A stretch of DNA of 64,000 nt. It comes from Toxotes chatareus. Taxonomy: Eukaryota; Chordata; Actinopteri; Toxotidae. Where the stretch lies: positions 22,492,864 to 22,556,863 of the forward strand of contig CM028884.1 of NCBI GenBank assembly GCA_016801885.1. The letters run 5' to 3'. The position numbers were made by a program, and so were the translations under genes. The notes below the pieces were generated by a model. It was given only the letters and a program-made list of their open reading frames with translations. It had not been told where the DNA came from and made no database searches. Positions 12,301-22,455 of the stretch are shown here, piece by piece; the first letter of the stretch is position 1, and every line of letters begins with the position of its first letter.

Positions 12301-15300
12301 TTATTTGTGCTTGTTTTGAACACTCTGTGCCTCGTTACATTACTTTTTTTCTCTTTTTCTTCAGTTTGGCATATATTGTGTGTCCAGTTTTATATTGAAC
12401 AAAGGATCTTTACACTGTCTCCTTGACCTTCCTCCTGCAGCGGGTTTCACAGCAACGATATTGCTTCCATACCTGAAGGGGCCTTCCATAACAACCCCCT
12501 GCTGCGAACCATGTAAGGTCAAACTCCCCCCTCTGATTCACTGACACAGACGTAGCACACTAATACCTCAAACTTGTTCAAATGCCACACAAGTAGGGAC
12601 ACAAGTGTAAGATGAATGTCCAGAAGATGGTGCCATTCTCGCATAGTAAATGATTTTGGTTTGAACTCTCCTCCTGTGCTCTTGCTGCCCTCTCAGACAT
12701 CTTTATGACAACCCTCTGTCCTTCGTGGGGGCTTCGGCTTTCCAGAATCTGTCCGACCTGCACTCCTTGTAAGTCCCTGCTGTCAAGCACGACTCCTGAC
12801 AAATTACTGTTAACAGGTTCTGTCTGAACTCACTTGCACAGTGGTGATTCAGACGTTTAAAACATCTATTTATATGTGCTATAAAAGGTCCTTGTGTCTT
12901 GTTTCTTCCATACCACATCATGCTTTGATGTTTTTTTGACAGTGATTTTACTGTTTATCACCATATGTGTTTCAGAATGTTGCGTGGGGCCAGTATGATG
13001 CAGGACTTTCCCATCCTTACATGGACTAATAACCTTGAGAGTCTGTGAGTGAACTTAGACTTGGATGCAGTATCTATTCCTGTGCTTGTGTGCTTTGTGC
13101 TTTTGTGTGTCAGAAGTGACTGATTAGGTTTTTTTTTTTTTTTTTATTTTATTTCCAGGACCCTGTCAGGAACCAAGATATCATCCATCCCCACTGATCT
13201 GTGTGAGGATCTCAAGTTGCTACGGACGCTGTAAGACACTTTTCCTTTCTTGTTGCCTGCAATAGTACTTAAAATGTATATTTTACAAATTATTGTACTT
13301 AATGAGGATTTAAGATTGTTAGGAACTGAGGAACCAAAGCTAAATAGACTGGTTTTGCCACTGCTACAGACAGAATGTTGTTTCCTATTCATGCCAAAAA
13401 ATGTGACATTTTAGAACATGTACATATTCATAGGGAAATTGTTTATAGACCAATTAAAGCCGCAAACATTCTTCTGTCTTCATTCTTTCATTTTAAATTG
13501 TCCCAGTTGTCTAATTGTTGAAGCTGTTTGTTTTCCTTCATCAGGGACCTGTCCTACAATGAGATCAAGGGGTTACCATCCCTCCAGGGCTGTATCCGAC
13601 TGCAGGAGATGTGAGTGTAGAAGATGTGGTTGTCAGTTGACAAATTATTTTACACAAGGATGGTAAAGACTAAAAGACAGATTTTATTTTATATATGTTA
13701 TATATTATATTTAATGTAATAAAGAACAATTAAGGTAATAAAGGTAATTATTTGCTTTTGTATAATCTCTTAAATTCTTGTATTCAACCTACAGAAGCTT
13801 TCAGCACAACCATATTCAACAGATTGAAAGGGACACTTTCCAAGGCCTCTCTGCTCTCCGTTTACTGTAAGTCCACTCAGTCATACACACTCAGTAACAC
13901 ACACTGGATGTTGTAAAAACAAAGGTTTTATGCCTGGATTGCTTTGCAATTTTACACAGTGACCTGAGCAGAAATGAAATCCGAGTTATCCACCGTGACG
14001 CTTTCCTCACCCTCACTGCACTCACCAACCTGTGAGTATGCCCTGTGTATTATTTTACCACCTTTCATCATTAAGAGAACAGAACTCCAGTTGCGTACAG
14101 TATGTTCACAGCATTAAATGTCTTGCATGTAATTTGTTTTTCCCCCAGAGATCTGAGTATGAACTCTCTGACTGTGATTCCAACAACTGGACTGAGCGCC
14201 CTCAGTCAGCTAAAACTCTCAGGGAACCCGCAGATGAAAAATGTGCTGACTGCAAAAAACCTACCCAAACTCAGGTGAGCAGGAACTGCTGTGGCTGTAA
14301 CTTCTGCTATCTCAACTGTTTAGGAGAGAATGTAGAAAAATGTAACACCGGGCGGTTTTAAGGTGTTGTCTGTGTAATTGTAACATCCCAGGTTCAGTTC
14401 AAGCCGGTTTTGTTGCATGTGATCCCCCATTTCTCTCTCTCCTGTCGTTTTTTGCTCCTCTCTGGCACTAGTAGATTTAGTCATTTTAGCCATTTAGAGG
14501 GCTTATTTTCCTCACCTTTCATTTTCATAAGGTAGTGAGAAAAAACACTAAACAGCTCTTTCTGATTTTTCATGTATTTCTTGAGTGTCTTTCCATTTCA
14601 CCCCCTAAGTGGCTTTAAATGTTTTCTGTGTGTACATAACTAATTTTCTGGAGATCATAACAGTGTAGCGTGTTGAGTGTGCAGTGTTCTTCCACCTAAA
14701 ACACAGTCGCTGTAACACAGAAAAGACAAGCACTCTGAGTCCAAAATGGAGATGTAGAAAACACAGCATGGAAGCTGCTCTGTACAAACCAAGTCCAGTG
14801 CTTAATGTATAAACAAAATAAATTGGACTAATCCTATAGTGCACAAAAAGTGTCCAAAATTCTAAATATATCTCTTCTCCTGTCTTTCTCCCCTTGCTGT
14901 GATTACATGTAAGTAACAGACTGACAGAAAAACCGAAACAAACTCCACCTCTTCGTCTATGTTTAATGAGAAAGCCAGCTGAGTCTGTTTTCTCCACAAT
15001 TGTAGACACACTATGGAAACATCCAAATATTATTATTGAAAAAATTCAGAGGGGCTACATATTTGCAGACAAACACATTATTTATACTTTTTCCAGTATG
15101 GTTTTAAGATTCTGGACCATCTGTATTATCAACACTGGAGCTCAGCAGAGTGTTGACAGCCTTTCTAAAAGATTATTGTTTGTTTGTAGGTCCATCTCTG
15201 TCCCTTACGCCTACCAGTGCTGCGCATTTGTTGGATGTGACTCATTGACAAGTTCTTCTGAGGAAAATGACGTAAAGAAATCTACAGGTGGGAATGCTGC

Positions 15301-17528
15301 AGTCAGAACCTTTTCCTTGGGACAGTTTACATGTTAACTAAACTTTTTTTTTCCTTTTTATTTTTTACATAAAAGCCATTCCTACTTTACTTGTCATAAA
15401 AAATGTACACTTGAAGGAAACTGTATGAAAGGCTTGCTTTAGGAAAAGCAAGAAAGTGTGTATTTTGTGCATATGTCTATGCACATGGCCTGATCTATGT
15501 GATAGATAGGCCATGTGCCTATCTATCTGACCATTATACCTGACACTACCTTCAGTTTTCTGTATCAAAATTCAATTCATATGTAGGTCTTTACACAGTA
15601 CATTTTGTTTAAAATGCCTATTTTACCATCTTTCAGTTATTCCAAAAATTTGAGTAAGCGTGTCACTATATGTGTTTTTTTCTGTACCTTACCTTCTGTA
15701 AATGTCTGTAAACCTTATTTAAATAATATTTCAGTTATTATGGCAGCTGTTATTCTGCCATCTATGTCTGTACTAATTAACAATTGTTGATTGTCTGATA
15801 GCAGAAACAAACCTGAACCTGAGTGATTTTTTTTTTTTTAGCAATGCCTCTATTTAGGATTAAGATTGTCTGTTTAACAGATGCATTTCTTTCTTTGTTC
15901 TTTTTTTTATTTTAGGGGGGGAGGATGTGGAAAGAATCTCAATGATTATGCACTGTTCTCCTTCACCAGGTAAGCATTAAACGTTTTTTTAACATCTTTC
16001 ATTATGTGTCTGCATTTTTACTTTCGTCACTCAGCATTTTAAAAGCTTTGAAATAACCTAAAATTAAACTGATAAATCAAGTGTCAACTTTTGAACAGCC
16101 GCATTGTTTCTTTCTTCAGGAGCTTTCAAGCCTTGTGAGCACCTCCTGGGTAACTGGATGATTCGTCTGACAGTCTGGTTCATCTGCCTGGTGTCTCTGG
16201 TCTTTAACAGCCTGGTGCTGGTGGCCACTTTCTCACCCACACAACGAACCACAGGCCATTCCCACTCACTGACTCCGTCTCTCTCCCCGGTGAGGCTGCT
16301 GATGGGGCTGCTGGCCCTGGCCAATCTTCTCACAGGCTTATATGTAGGCGTGCTGACCGTGCTCGACATTGCTACCTGGGGCGCCTTCGCAGAGTTTGGT
16401 GTGTGGTGGGAGATGGGGCCTGGCTGTCAGGTCACGGGAGCTCTGGCCGTTTTCTCGTCAGAGTGGGCAGTCTTGTTGCTGTCACTCGCAGCCGTGGAGC
16501 GCAGCGTGGCCGTGCGGACGATTCTCGGGAAAGTAATGATGTCACCAAGGAGGAGCGCCAGCAGCCATCGCGGGTGCTGGAGAGGAGATCGACGCTTCAG
16601 CCTGGCTGCAGGACTGCTCGGGCTGCTGGCTGCTGCTGGAGCCTGCCTGCCTTTCCTGACCTCCAATGGGCAGTCGGCCTCTCCTCTCTGCCTCCCCTTC
16701 GCCGGTGGTGAGAGTCCAGCTCTGAGTGTTACAGTGGTTCTGGTGCTTCTCAACGCGCTGGCCTACCTGTTCACTGCAGCTGTGTACACCCAGCTCTACT
16801 GCCACCTTGGCAGGGTGGAGCTGGCTGATCCAGAGCAGACCGGTGCCCTGCGACACGTAGCCTGGCTCATCTTCACCAACTGCATCTTCTTCTGCCCTGT
16901 GGCAGCTTTCTCCTTCGCCCCTCTCTTGACTGGTTCTACAGCCGGCGGGCCAGAGATCGCCAAGTCTGTCACCCTCATTTTCTTCCCACTGCCTGCGTGC
17001 CTGAACCCAGTGTTATATGTGTTCTTCAGCCCGGCTTTCAGGGAGGACTGGCTGAGATTACGCGGCCGCAGAGGTTTGACCAGGGAGGTGAAGTCTGGTA
17101 CTGAAAGTCACGGAGACGATGGTGGCGGAGGGTCGGAGCTCACAGATGGAAGCTCCTCCACCCACCTGGGCTTTGACTGTGGGGTTTACTCACAGCTTTG
17201 TGGAGAGACAGCTGTATGCGAGCAGTGCGAGGCAGCGCTGCATGCCAGGACCTGCTCTTCCCCCTCGTCCTCCACAGTCTGTAGACACTTGGTGAAGTCT
17301 CACAGCTGTCCCACCCTCCTGGCGGGAGCTGCAGTGTGCCAGCGCACCGAGGGGTTTTGGGCAGACAGCGGCACGCCCTCCGCTCAGTCTGAGTACGCAG
17401 ACGAGGGGGACTCGTTTGTGTCGGACAGCTCAGACCAGGTTCAGGCCTGCGGCAGAGCCTGCTTCTGTCAGACCAGAGGCCTTCCTCTTGTACACTACTC
17501 ATACAACATACCTCGAGTCAAAGACTAA
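324..17528 (+). CDS. lgr4: lgr4, R-spondin receptor LGR4/GPR48 (exons 2-18; 5' exon outside window)
   Basis: LGR4 is a plasma-membrane receptor that binds R-spondins through its leucine-rich repeats and potentiates Wnt signalling. Seventeen exons join in frame: 324-395, 5313-5384, 6490-6561, 9162-9377, 11023-11094, 11781-11849, 12441-12512, 12697-12768, 12976-13044, 13159-13230, 13545-13610, 13795-13866, 13960-14031, 14149-14274, 15190-15287, 15916-15969 and 16120-17528, giving 917 residues plus stop. Most repeat exons encode one LRR (66-72 nt, phase 2). The last exon holds all seven membrane helices, an ERS motif after TM3, NPVLY in TM7 and a tail ending YNIPRVKD, which matches LGR4 rather than LGR5 or LGR6. 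The missing exon should carry the signal peptide and N-terminal cap. With it the total is 18 exons, as in the human gene. It converges on mybpc3. No frameshift or broken splice site was seen. Confidence 0.95.
396..5312 (+). other. lgr4 intron 2
   Basis: 4.9 kb without recognisable coding exons. It holds a poly-T tract near 2409-2424 and, near 4277-4330, a segment reading CAGAATCAGAAGCCTTTATT, which resembles the 3' end of fish non-LTR elements. Otherwise it is unremarkable AT-rich sequence. Confidence 0.6.
5313..5384 (+). CDS. lgr4: lgr4 exon 3, one LRR
   Basis: 72 nt between TTTCACTCAG and CCT|GTAAGC. It reads RIAGNDLSYIHPEAL and continues to LKVL, matching the LGR4 repeat with NDLSFIHPKAL. 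Confidence 0.93.
6098..6299. mobile_element. Non-autonomous hAT-type MITE
   Basis: A 202-bp element in lgr4 intron 3 with terminal inverted repeats of about 54 bp starting CAGAGGTGTCC and ending GGACACCTCTG. It is flanked by a perfect 8-bp target duplication, CACTAAGA, at 6090-6097 and 6300-6307. An 8-bp duplication together with CAG-starting termini is diagnostic of the hAT superfamily. There is no transposase frame, so it must have been moved in trans. Confidence 0.9.
6490..6561 (+). CDS. lgr4: lgr4 exon 4, one LRR
   Basis: 72 nt between TACCTTCAG and TCT|GTGAGT. It reads MLQNNQLKTVPSAAL and continues to LQSL; LQNNQLKTVPSEA is the equivalent mammalian repeat. Confidence 0.93.
7330..7480. 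repeat. Interspersed repeat fragment
   Basis: The core phrase (ATCTCGACAACTATTGGATG, then CATGAAATTTGGTACA) is one I recognise as recurring in many teleost introns. No target duplication or terminal repeat was identified, so boundaries are approximate and the class is left open. Confidence 0.5.
8958..9045. repeat. Long near-perfect palindrome
   Basis: AGGTTATTTGCTGCTGACTC at 8958-8977 pairs with the complementary arm ending at 9045. The arms are about 36 bp with a single mismatch, and the loop is short. It could be a small MITE or fold as a cruciform or RNA hairpin. Confidence 0.8.
9162..9377 (+). CDS. lgr4: lgr4 exon 5, three fused LRRs
   Basis: 216 nt, exactly three 72-nt repeat units, between GATTTGTAG and GCT|GTAAGT. 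It encodes three consecutive LRRs, including RHLWLDDNNLTSVP and LQALTLALNRISYIPD. The neighbouring exons hold one repeat each, so introns have been lost, or were never gained, in this block. Counting this exon as one gives the 18-exon total expected for LGR4. Confidence 0.95.
9378..11022 (+). other. lgr4 intron 5
   Basis: 1.6 kb of AT-rich intronic sequence. No exon, repeat with clear ends or RNA gene was recognised. Confidence 0.6.
11023..11094 (+). CDS. lgr4: lgr4 exon 6, one LRR
   Basis: 72 nt between TTTTCCAG and ACT|GTAAGT. It reads HLHNNRIKEIGDNCF and continues to LETL, a canonical LRR in the same phase as its neighbours. Confidence 0.93.
11781..11849 (+). CDS. lgr4: lgr4 exon 7, one LRR
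   Basis: 69 nt between TCACCCTAG and ACT|GTGAGT. It encodes a 23-residue repeat, DLNFNNLMVFPRAIETLP and on to LKEL. Confidence 0.93.
12441..12512 (+). CDS. lgr4: lgr4 exon 8, one LRR
   Basis: 72 nt between CTCCTGCAG and CAT|GTAAGG. It reads GFHSNDIASIPEGAF and on to LLRT, matching GFHSNSISVIPDGAF of mammalian LGR4. Confidence 0.93.
12697..12768 (+). CDS. lgr4: lgr4 exon 9, one LRR
   Basis: 72 nt between CCCTCTCAG and CTT|GTAAGT. It encodes HLYDNPLSFVGASAF and on to LHSL, near-identical to the mammalian repeat. Confidence 0.93.
12976..13044 (+). CDS. lgr4: lgr4 exon 10, one LRR
   Basis: 69 nt between GTGTTTCAG and TCT|GTGAGT. It encodes MLRGASMMQDFPILTW and on to LESL. The RGASM string is characteristic of LGR4/5/6. 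Confidence 0.93.
13159..13230 (+). CDS. lgr4: lgr4 exon 11, one LRR
   Basis: 72 nt after a long T-rich tract and TTTCCAG, with donor GCT|GTAAGA. It encodes TLSGTKISSIPTDLC and on to LRTL, matching TLTGTKISSIPNNLC. Confidence 0.93.
13545..13610 (+). CDS. lgr4: lgr4 exon 12, one LRR
   Basis: 66 nt between CTTCATCAG and GAT|GTGAGT. It encodes DLSYNEIKGLPSLQGC and on to LQEM, a short 22-residue repeat as in the human gene. Confidence 0.92.
13795..13866 (+). CDS. lgr4: lgr4 exon 13, one LRR
   Basis: 72 nt between AACCTACAG and ACT|GTAAGT. It encodes SFQHNHIQQIERDTF and on to LRLL. Confidence 0.93.
13960..14031 (+). CDS. lgr4: lgr4 exon 14, one LRR
   Basis: 72 nt between TTACACAG and CCT|GTGAGT. 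It encodes DLSRNEIRVIHRDAF and on to LTNL. Confidence 0.93.
14149..14274 (+). CDS. lgr4: lgr4 exon 15, last LRR and start of C-terminal cap
   Basis: 126 nt between TTCCCCCAG and CAG|GTGAGC. It encodes DLSMNSLTVIPTTGL, then LKLSGNPQMK and the start of the hinge. Phase 2 at both ends. Confidence 0.92.
14370..14465. repeat. Degraded SINE-like fragment
   Basis: CCCAGGTTCAGTTCAAGCCG then GTTGCATGTGATCCCCCATT and a CTCTCTCTCC run resemble the tRNA-derived head and body of common fish SINEs, in which a GGTTC box is followed by GTTGCATGTCNT and a CT-rich stretch. It is truncated and diverged, with no intact A box. Confidence 0.45.
15190..15287 (+). CDS. lgr4: lgr4 exon 16, hinge region
   Basis: 98 nt between GTTTGTAG and CAG|GTGGGA. 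It encodes SISVPYAYQCCAFVGCDS, the cysteine-rich hinge shared with mammalian LGR4 (SVPYAYQCCAF), followed by a Ser/Glu-rich linker. Confidence 0.93.
15482..15518. repeat. Short inverted repeat
   Basis: CACATGGCCT and AGGCCATGTG face each other across about 16 nt in lgr4 intron 16. It is small, AT-rich and probably incidental. Confidence 0.5.
15916..15969 (+). CDS. lgr4: lgr4 exon 17, hinge to first helix
   Basis: 54 nt between ATTTTAG and CAG|GTAAGC, phase 1 at both ends. It encodes GGEDVERISMIMHCSPSP. The HC-S/T-PS part matches IIIHCTPST of human LGR4. Confidence 0.9.
16120..17528 (+). CDS. lgr4: lgr4 exon 18, seven-helix domain and C-terminal tail
   Basis: Acceptor TTTCTTCAG precedes GAFKPCEHLLG. 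The exon encodes all seven helices without an intron. TM1 starts near WMIRLTVWF; ERS (about 16492) follows TM3; TM6 contains FTNCIFFCPVA; NPVLYVF (17004-17024) lies in TM7. The tail contains HLVKSHSCPTL and ends ACGRACFCQTRG then PRVKD and TAA at 17526-17528. The first intracellular loop carries a Ser/Thr/Pro insertion (TTGHSHSLTPSLSP) relative to human, and a Gly-rich stretch follows TM7. Long open frames on the opposite strand here are GC-rich shadows. Confidence 0.97.
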
Positions 17529-18136
17529 GGACGCTTCAAATCTCCACTATGTGCACAGATCTCTCTGTCATGTGAATTTAGATGCTAAAAGAATACGGAA
17601 ACCTTTTTATATCAAACAACAAAATGTGCCAACTACCCTGTTAAAAGACTGTTCAGCAAGCACTTATGTAAACAGAGATGCAGCCAATCATTTAAAGGGA
17701 ACTTGGAACTTAGAGGCCATTTCTAAGTGAGCTGAACTGAGCACATCATGTTACAAACTGGTCGACAAAGGATCTTGCAAAGGAAAATCTTGCCACCAGT
17801 GCCTTCCTCTTGGATATCATGATGTTGCAAGTCTCAATTTGTGTCAAAGATTTTGTGATTTCTCTGTTTTACCTGTACTTGTAAGCTTTTTAAATTTTGT
17901 TATACATCTTGTCAATTTTTAAGGCTTCTCCACAGCAACTGTTGATTTTTATACTTTGATTTTTTTTTTTTTTCTTAAATATAAATGTAGCAAATGTAAT
18001 AATCATCCTAGATGTTTTCTGTTTGAATGTAACTTTCAGGCGGTCTTCACCCACCAGAAAATAATGTAACTTCAGCAATAATTTGTCCCCTACCTGCCTG
18101 TCATCGTACTCTAGAGAATGGTAAATGCCAGTCTAT

Positions 18137-18142
18137 AATAAA
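18137..18142 (+). terminator. lgr4: Candidate proximal poly(A) signal of lgr4
   Basis: AATAAA about 610 nt after the lgr4 stop, followed by a T-rich stretch (CTTCTTTGCTTTGAGTT). It is the first canonical hexamer downstream of the stop. Confidence 0.5.
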
Positions 18143-20206
18143 CACTTCTTTGCTTTGAGTTACTAAGACTAAGAATGTGATAAAAGTAGCATATATCACT
18201 GTTTTAGCAACAACTATGCTTGGCGGTTTCAAAAGATGTTATTTATTGTTCGAGCAGCAGGAGTGTCTGGGTGGAGACGATTTCAGGCGGCCTTTGGATG
18301 ATGAATATACAATATAACCCCAGCAAAACAGCAGCACAACTGTTTTTTTTTTAATTCTTCACAAAAAACAAATACATGCATACAGGTTTAGGTCATTATT
18401 TTCATTAGTGTGAAGGATAATTGCTGTTATTTTTAAATCTGGGCCTTGTTTTCTGAGTTTTTTCCATCATGCTCTTTGACTTAAGTGACGTAAGTTTTTT
18501 TTTTTTTTAAGTGCAGAGCTACAACAAACATCATAAAACATTTCCTTTTTCAGTAATACCTGCTTCTGTGATGTTCAGGTGATTTTTGGCTGACAAGACA
18601 ATTGTTGACTTACCGTGTTTAATAAGTTCAATAAGCATAAAATGTTTAAAATTAGTGCCCTGTCCTGATTAGCACCACTGATCATATATTTGTGAACAGC
18701 TAGCCTGTTTAATCTATTCAAAACAAGACATAGTAAATAGTGATCTTTAGATAAGTCCAAAAATCTAAATCGCCTGTATTCACACTATTCTCGAGTGACA
18801 TCTGACATACATTTCTGTTTTGATTTAAAACCCATTTTTAAACATAATTTGACTTTTGTGCAACAAATGAAACACATGAATACCATCCAAGTTACACACG
18901 TGAATGTAATCCCACTTCCTCCGACTTGACGAGAACGCAGCACGAGACTGGCAGCCAGCTGAGTCAACAAGAAAGTATATGAGCAGTGCCAAAAAGTTTG
19001 AAATGAACTATTATTACTGAAATGTGGGTAATTATTATTCAACCACAGATATTTAGAGACAAGTAACTACAGTGTTTTTGCATTTAGTTAATTTTTTTTT
19101 GGTGTTTGTGTGCAGTCTGTGTACCTGTTGTACTATTTGTTGACGGAACTGGCTGTGGTTTGATCAGAAAAAAATGAGCATGATGGAACAAAAGTATGAA
19201 AATAAGGCCTGTGTTGATAACAAGGAATTACCTTTAAAGAAGTTCACTATCTCGATTGTCTTTGCAATCCAGTCACATTATCAGTGAGTTACTCAGACAC
19301 TTGCTGTTAAGTCTGCATTGTCCAGTTTTATTGTATAGGTCATCAGAAGAGCACGAAATATACTGTACAGCATATAAATGTAGATGTCTTTTGCCCTGAG
19401 AGCTGACCTGAGTGATACTGTGAGTGACGAGGGATTGACTGATGTTTGGTGTGCTGGAGCATGACTGTACACATTAAGGCAGATACACCCTCGGAGCGTG
19501 TATCCACAAGTGCGTGTCATGTGAGTGCTCAGGAATTTAGGCAATGTAGGGAAGCATTTTCCTCCACCAACAAGACATTCTTGTGCCCTTATAATGCACA
19601 ATTTAATTGTAATCTTTTGGGTTTATCTTCTGTTTTCATGTAGTCTCGACTGGGTGTGTCAATTCTTGCACCAACCAAAATGTCCGTTGATTGTTTGAGA
19701 TGTCTGATGGCCCACCTGGTGAAAATGTACAAATCTTTTAGTAGTTTGGTTATCAGTTTTTGTATTTGTTTGTAAATTATTTGAAAAGAAAACAAGTAAT
19801 CAAGAATGGGATGCTAAAACAAGGAAGCTACCTCCTCAACTGTAGTGGCTACCAGCAGTGCTTTGTAAAAGAATAGTCTGTTTTCATTTGTTGTTACTCT
19901 TTGTTTGCATTCTTGGCTTCATGTTGACACGTGTTTGTACATCATCTTTTTAGTTAAGTGCAAATTGTGGGAGGAATCTATGTACTGTATACTGTGATTT
20001 TTTTTTTTTTTTTAATCAAACTATAAACTATGAAATTTCTTTATTTTATCTTTTATAGATACAAACTTGCAGAATAATACAGATTATGAAAAATATCTCA
20101 CTTAATTTCAATTCAAATTAAATCTTATTTGTAGTTTTTCATGAGATCTCCCCCAAGTTTTTTTTATTCTGTTCAAGTAGAAAAATAATTCTATAAATTA
20201 TGTATG

Positions 20207-20212
20207 AATAAA
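20207..20212 (+). terminator. lgr4: Candidate distal poly(A) signal of lgr4
   Basis: AATAAA about 2.7 kb after the stop in a strongly AT-rich segment, with a TTACTTATCTTTTTGTTAAG-type U-rich region after it. It would be used if the long 3' UTR is real. Confidence 0.35.
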
Positions 20213-20230
20213 ATTAGAAGAACACAACCA

Positions 20231-22414
20231 TTTTACTTATCTTTTTGTTAAGTTTAAAACACCGCAGTGAAATTTGTCTTCATCAGATGTTATATCTAAA
20301 ATTATTGTACTCTTAACCTTGTTAAAGCTTGTTGTCATATCACACCTTCCTTGCTAACGCAGCTTTGCCAGTTTTAAGTAGCTGCACACATTGATTTTTG
20401 GGCCTGGAGATAATATGCAAAATTCTGTTCTCTGCATTGTGTCACAGAAAGGTCAGATCCCCTGAAAATTAAAATATTGACTATAATCTGACATTTGTTT
20501 CTCCCAGCAGAGTTCCTCATTGAATATTAGGCTGCCCAAGAGCCTCATGGGAAGACAGGTCATTTGTGAACTTTCAAATCAGGCCCTATGTCATGTTCCC
20601 ACCACCCTGGAAGTGTCTTGAGCCACCTGCTCAATCCACATGTCCAGTCAACAAAGAATTTACTATGGTGATGAATTAAGTTTGAACTCTCTTCTTACCA
20701 AACATAAGGAAGCTGGCCTAACTTTTTATATAGAGTCATTCATCAGGTCAAAATTTCACTTCGCTTGACACTTTGGTTTAAAGAAGAAATACCAACAACA
20801 CTAATAACATTCCCATCAGCCTCAGCTTCACTTTGTCTTTTGTGCTCATTAGTAAACACCATGTATATTAATGCCTCAGTAATGAGAATCCATATTATCC
20901 TGCACTGGGCCATTCTGCATAATGAGTACTTTGTAAAGTATATGTTGATGCTAATACTTTCACTAAAGTAATATTTTGGCTGCATGGCTTTAGCAGAGTA
21001 TACACTAAAAGATCTAACTACTATCACTGTTAGCATTTAGCTTAAAGCACTGCTCTGTACATCCCTGTACATCCTTTACTAGCATTACTAGCATTGTTGT
21101 AACTATTTGCTGTAGATGTTGCTCACTCAAACACTGTTTTAGGGTTAAAACTTTGCTTCTAATGTAGACGTTCCAAGCCTGTTAACATGTATGAGACCAT
21201 ATAGTGCCATTCAGTTGTGGAGTTGTTTTCCTGCCATGTTATGCACCACTGCTGGCTGCCTTCACTCATGTAAGTGAGCTGTAACTTGGTGATGAGTGAA
21301 AAACAACCTCTGGGACTGTATAAAGAAGCAGACATGAAATTTGGTAAGTCCTGTTTATCTTCGAACCATGTAGGCTTTTCATTTGTAATTTGTAGATTTT
21401 GGTGAAGTCCCTATGTCAAAACACCTGGCAAAAAACGGAGGTGCTGTAAGACATTAATAGTGGCACTGTGACAGGTACAAGGTTCACTAGATCTTTTGCA
21501 GCTGTGCGCTGAGAGGGAGGGTACAGGAAATATTTACATTCAAGGCATCAAAGGAATAACTGTTGAGTGATGTTACAGCAGCCCCCGCTCGATGAACACC
21601 GCCATGTGTTCCACGTCACTGACACATGTCCTCAGTGGTAAAAGGACATCCCTGCTATTCCAGCCCCTTACACACATCCCTCTATGGCGTGCACATTAGG
21701 CACATGCCTTGCACCTCTGGCTTTAGTGAGGCTTTGTTACAATAAAACTAAGCCCCCGACAACTCTTGAAGAATTCCACCGGACTTCTGTGTATTGGTGG
21801 CATGCTTTTTGCATTTTCTGTATACCAAGGCCACCGCAGCGATCATGATAGTGGTTTCAGGAGCCGCAGTCCACCTGTCGCCCAAGTACTGACTACACTT
21901 AATGCCACATAATACCACCACTGCTTATATGATCAAATGAAGTCACACAGCATTTTGTGTTTTTGAAACAATTTTATGCACACAGACCAATCACACTAAA
22001 AACACTATAGTCCCAGATGACAAGTCATAAATTAATTTCATAAATACTGCTATTGTCTATTATCGATATTTACTACACACCACTATCCCTTTAAGTCTAG
22101 TTTTTGAAATGAATGACAAATAGAGTGATAAACCAGGAATTGCTTATTTAAATAATACATAAATACTAATAATTCTCTAATAAGTAACAATAAATTTTAA
22201 CATGAGCCCCTGGTCAGCAACCGTGTGCTACTAACATAACAGCGAGGTTGACTTCATCACAGGTGAGTGAAGTGGTGCAAAAACAAAAAAAATAAAGAAA
22301 ATTGTGGGCTAAACAGTTTGTGATGCAGGTGAAGAGTTTCTCATGACACAAAACAGTCAACATGCAGGAATTGCTTGAGACAAACTAATCTCCTCAGTCA
22401 GCAGCTCAAACTCT
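20231..22414. other. lgr4-mybpc3 intergenic region and mybpc3 3' flank
   Basis: This segment separates the converging genes. Its right part must contain the mybpc3 3' UTR (minus strand), but no AATAAA or ATTAAA was seen on the minus strand within about 400 nt of the mybpc3 stop, so the transcript end is undefined. A plus-strand AATAAA lies at 21741-21746. No ORF looks coding. Confidence 0.5.
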
Positions 22415-22455
22415 TTACTTCTTGTCATCCTTCTTTTCCTCTCTAGCAATTTGAG
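22415..22455 (-). CDS. mybpc3: mybpc3 exon 32, C-terminus and stop
   Basis: Acceptor TCTTGCAG followed by codons for PQIAREEKKDDKK and TAA at 22417-22415. The charged tail extends beyond the mammalian LEVRVPQ end. Confidence 0.85.

Larger units (their letters stand above)
17529..20230 (+). other. lgr4: lgr4 3' UTR region
   Basis: AT-rich non-coding sequence after the lgr4 stop. Candidate polyadenylation hexamers AATAAA lie at 18137-18142 and 20207-20212, so 3' UTRs of about 0.6 or 2.7 kb are both possible. The true end cannot be decided from sequence alone. Confidence 0.5.

Noticed and set aside
14032..14361. 109-codon plus-strand frame across lgr4 exon 15
   Set aside because: It reads through the exon in another frame and into both introns. 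The LRR frame is the real one.
14605..15009. 134-codon minus-strand frame in lgr4 intron 15
   Set aside because: There is no recognisable domain, and it is antisense to an intron with AT-rich codon use. Likely chance.
16403..16856. Several 100-codon frames on both strands over lgr4 exon 18
   Set aside because: They overlap the conserved seven-helix coding frame and arise from its high G+C content.
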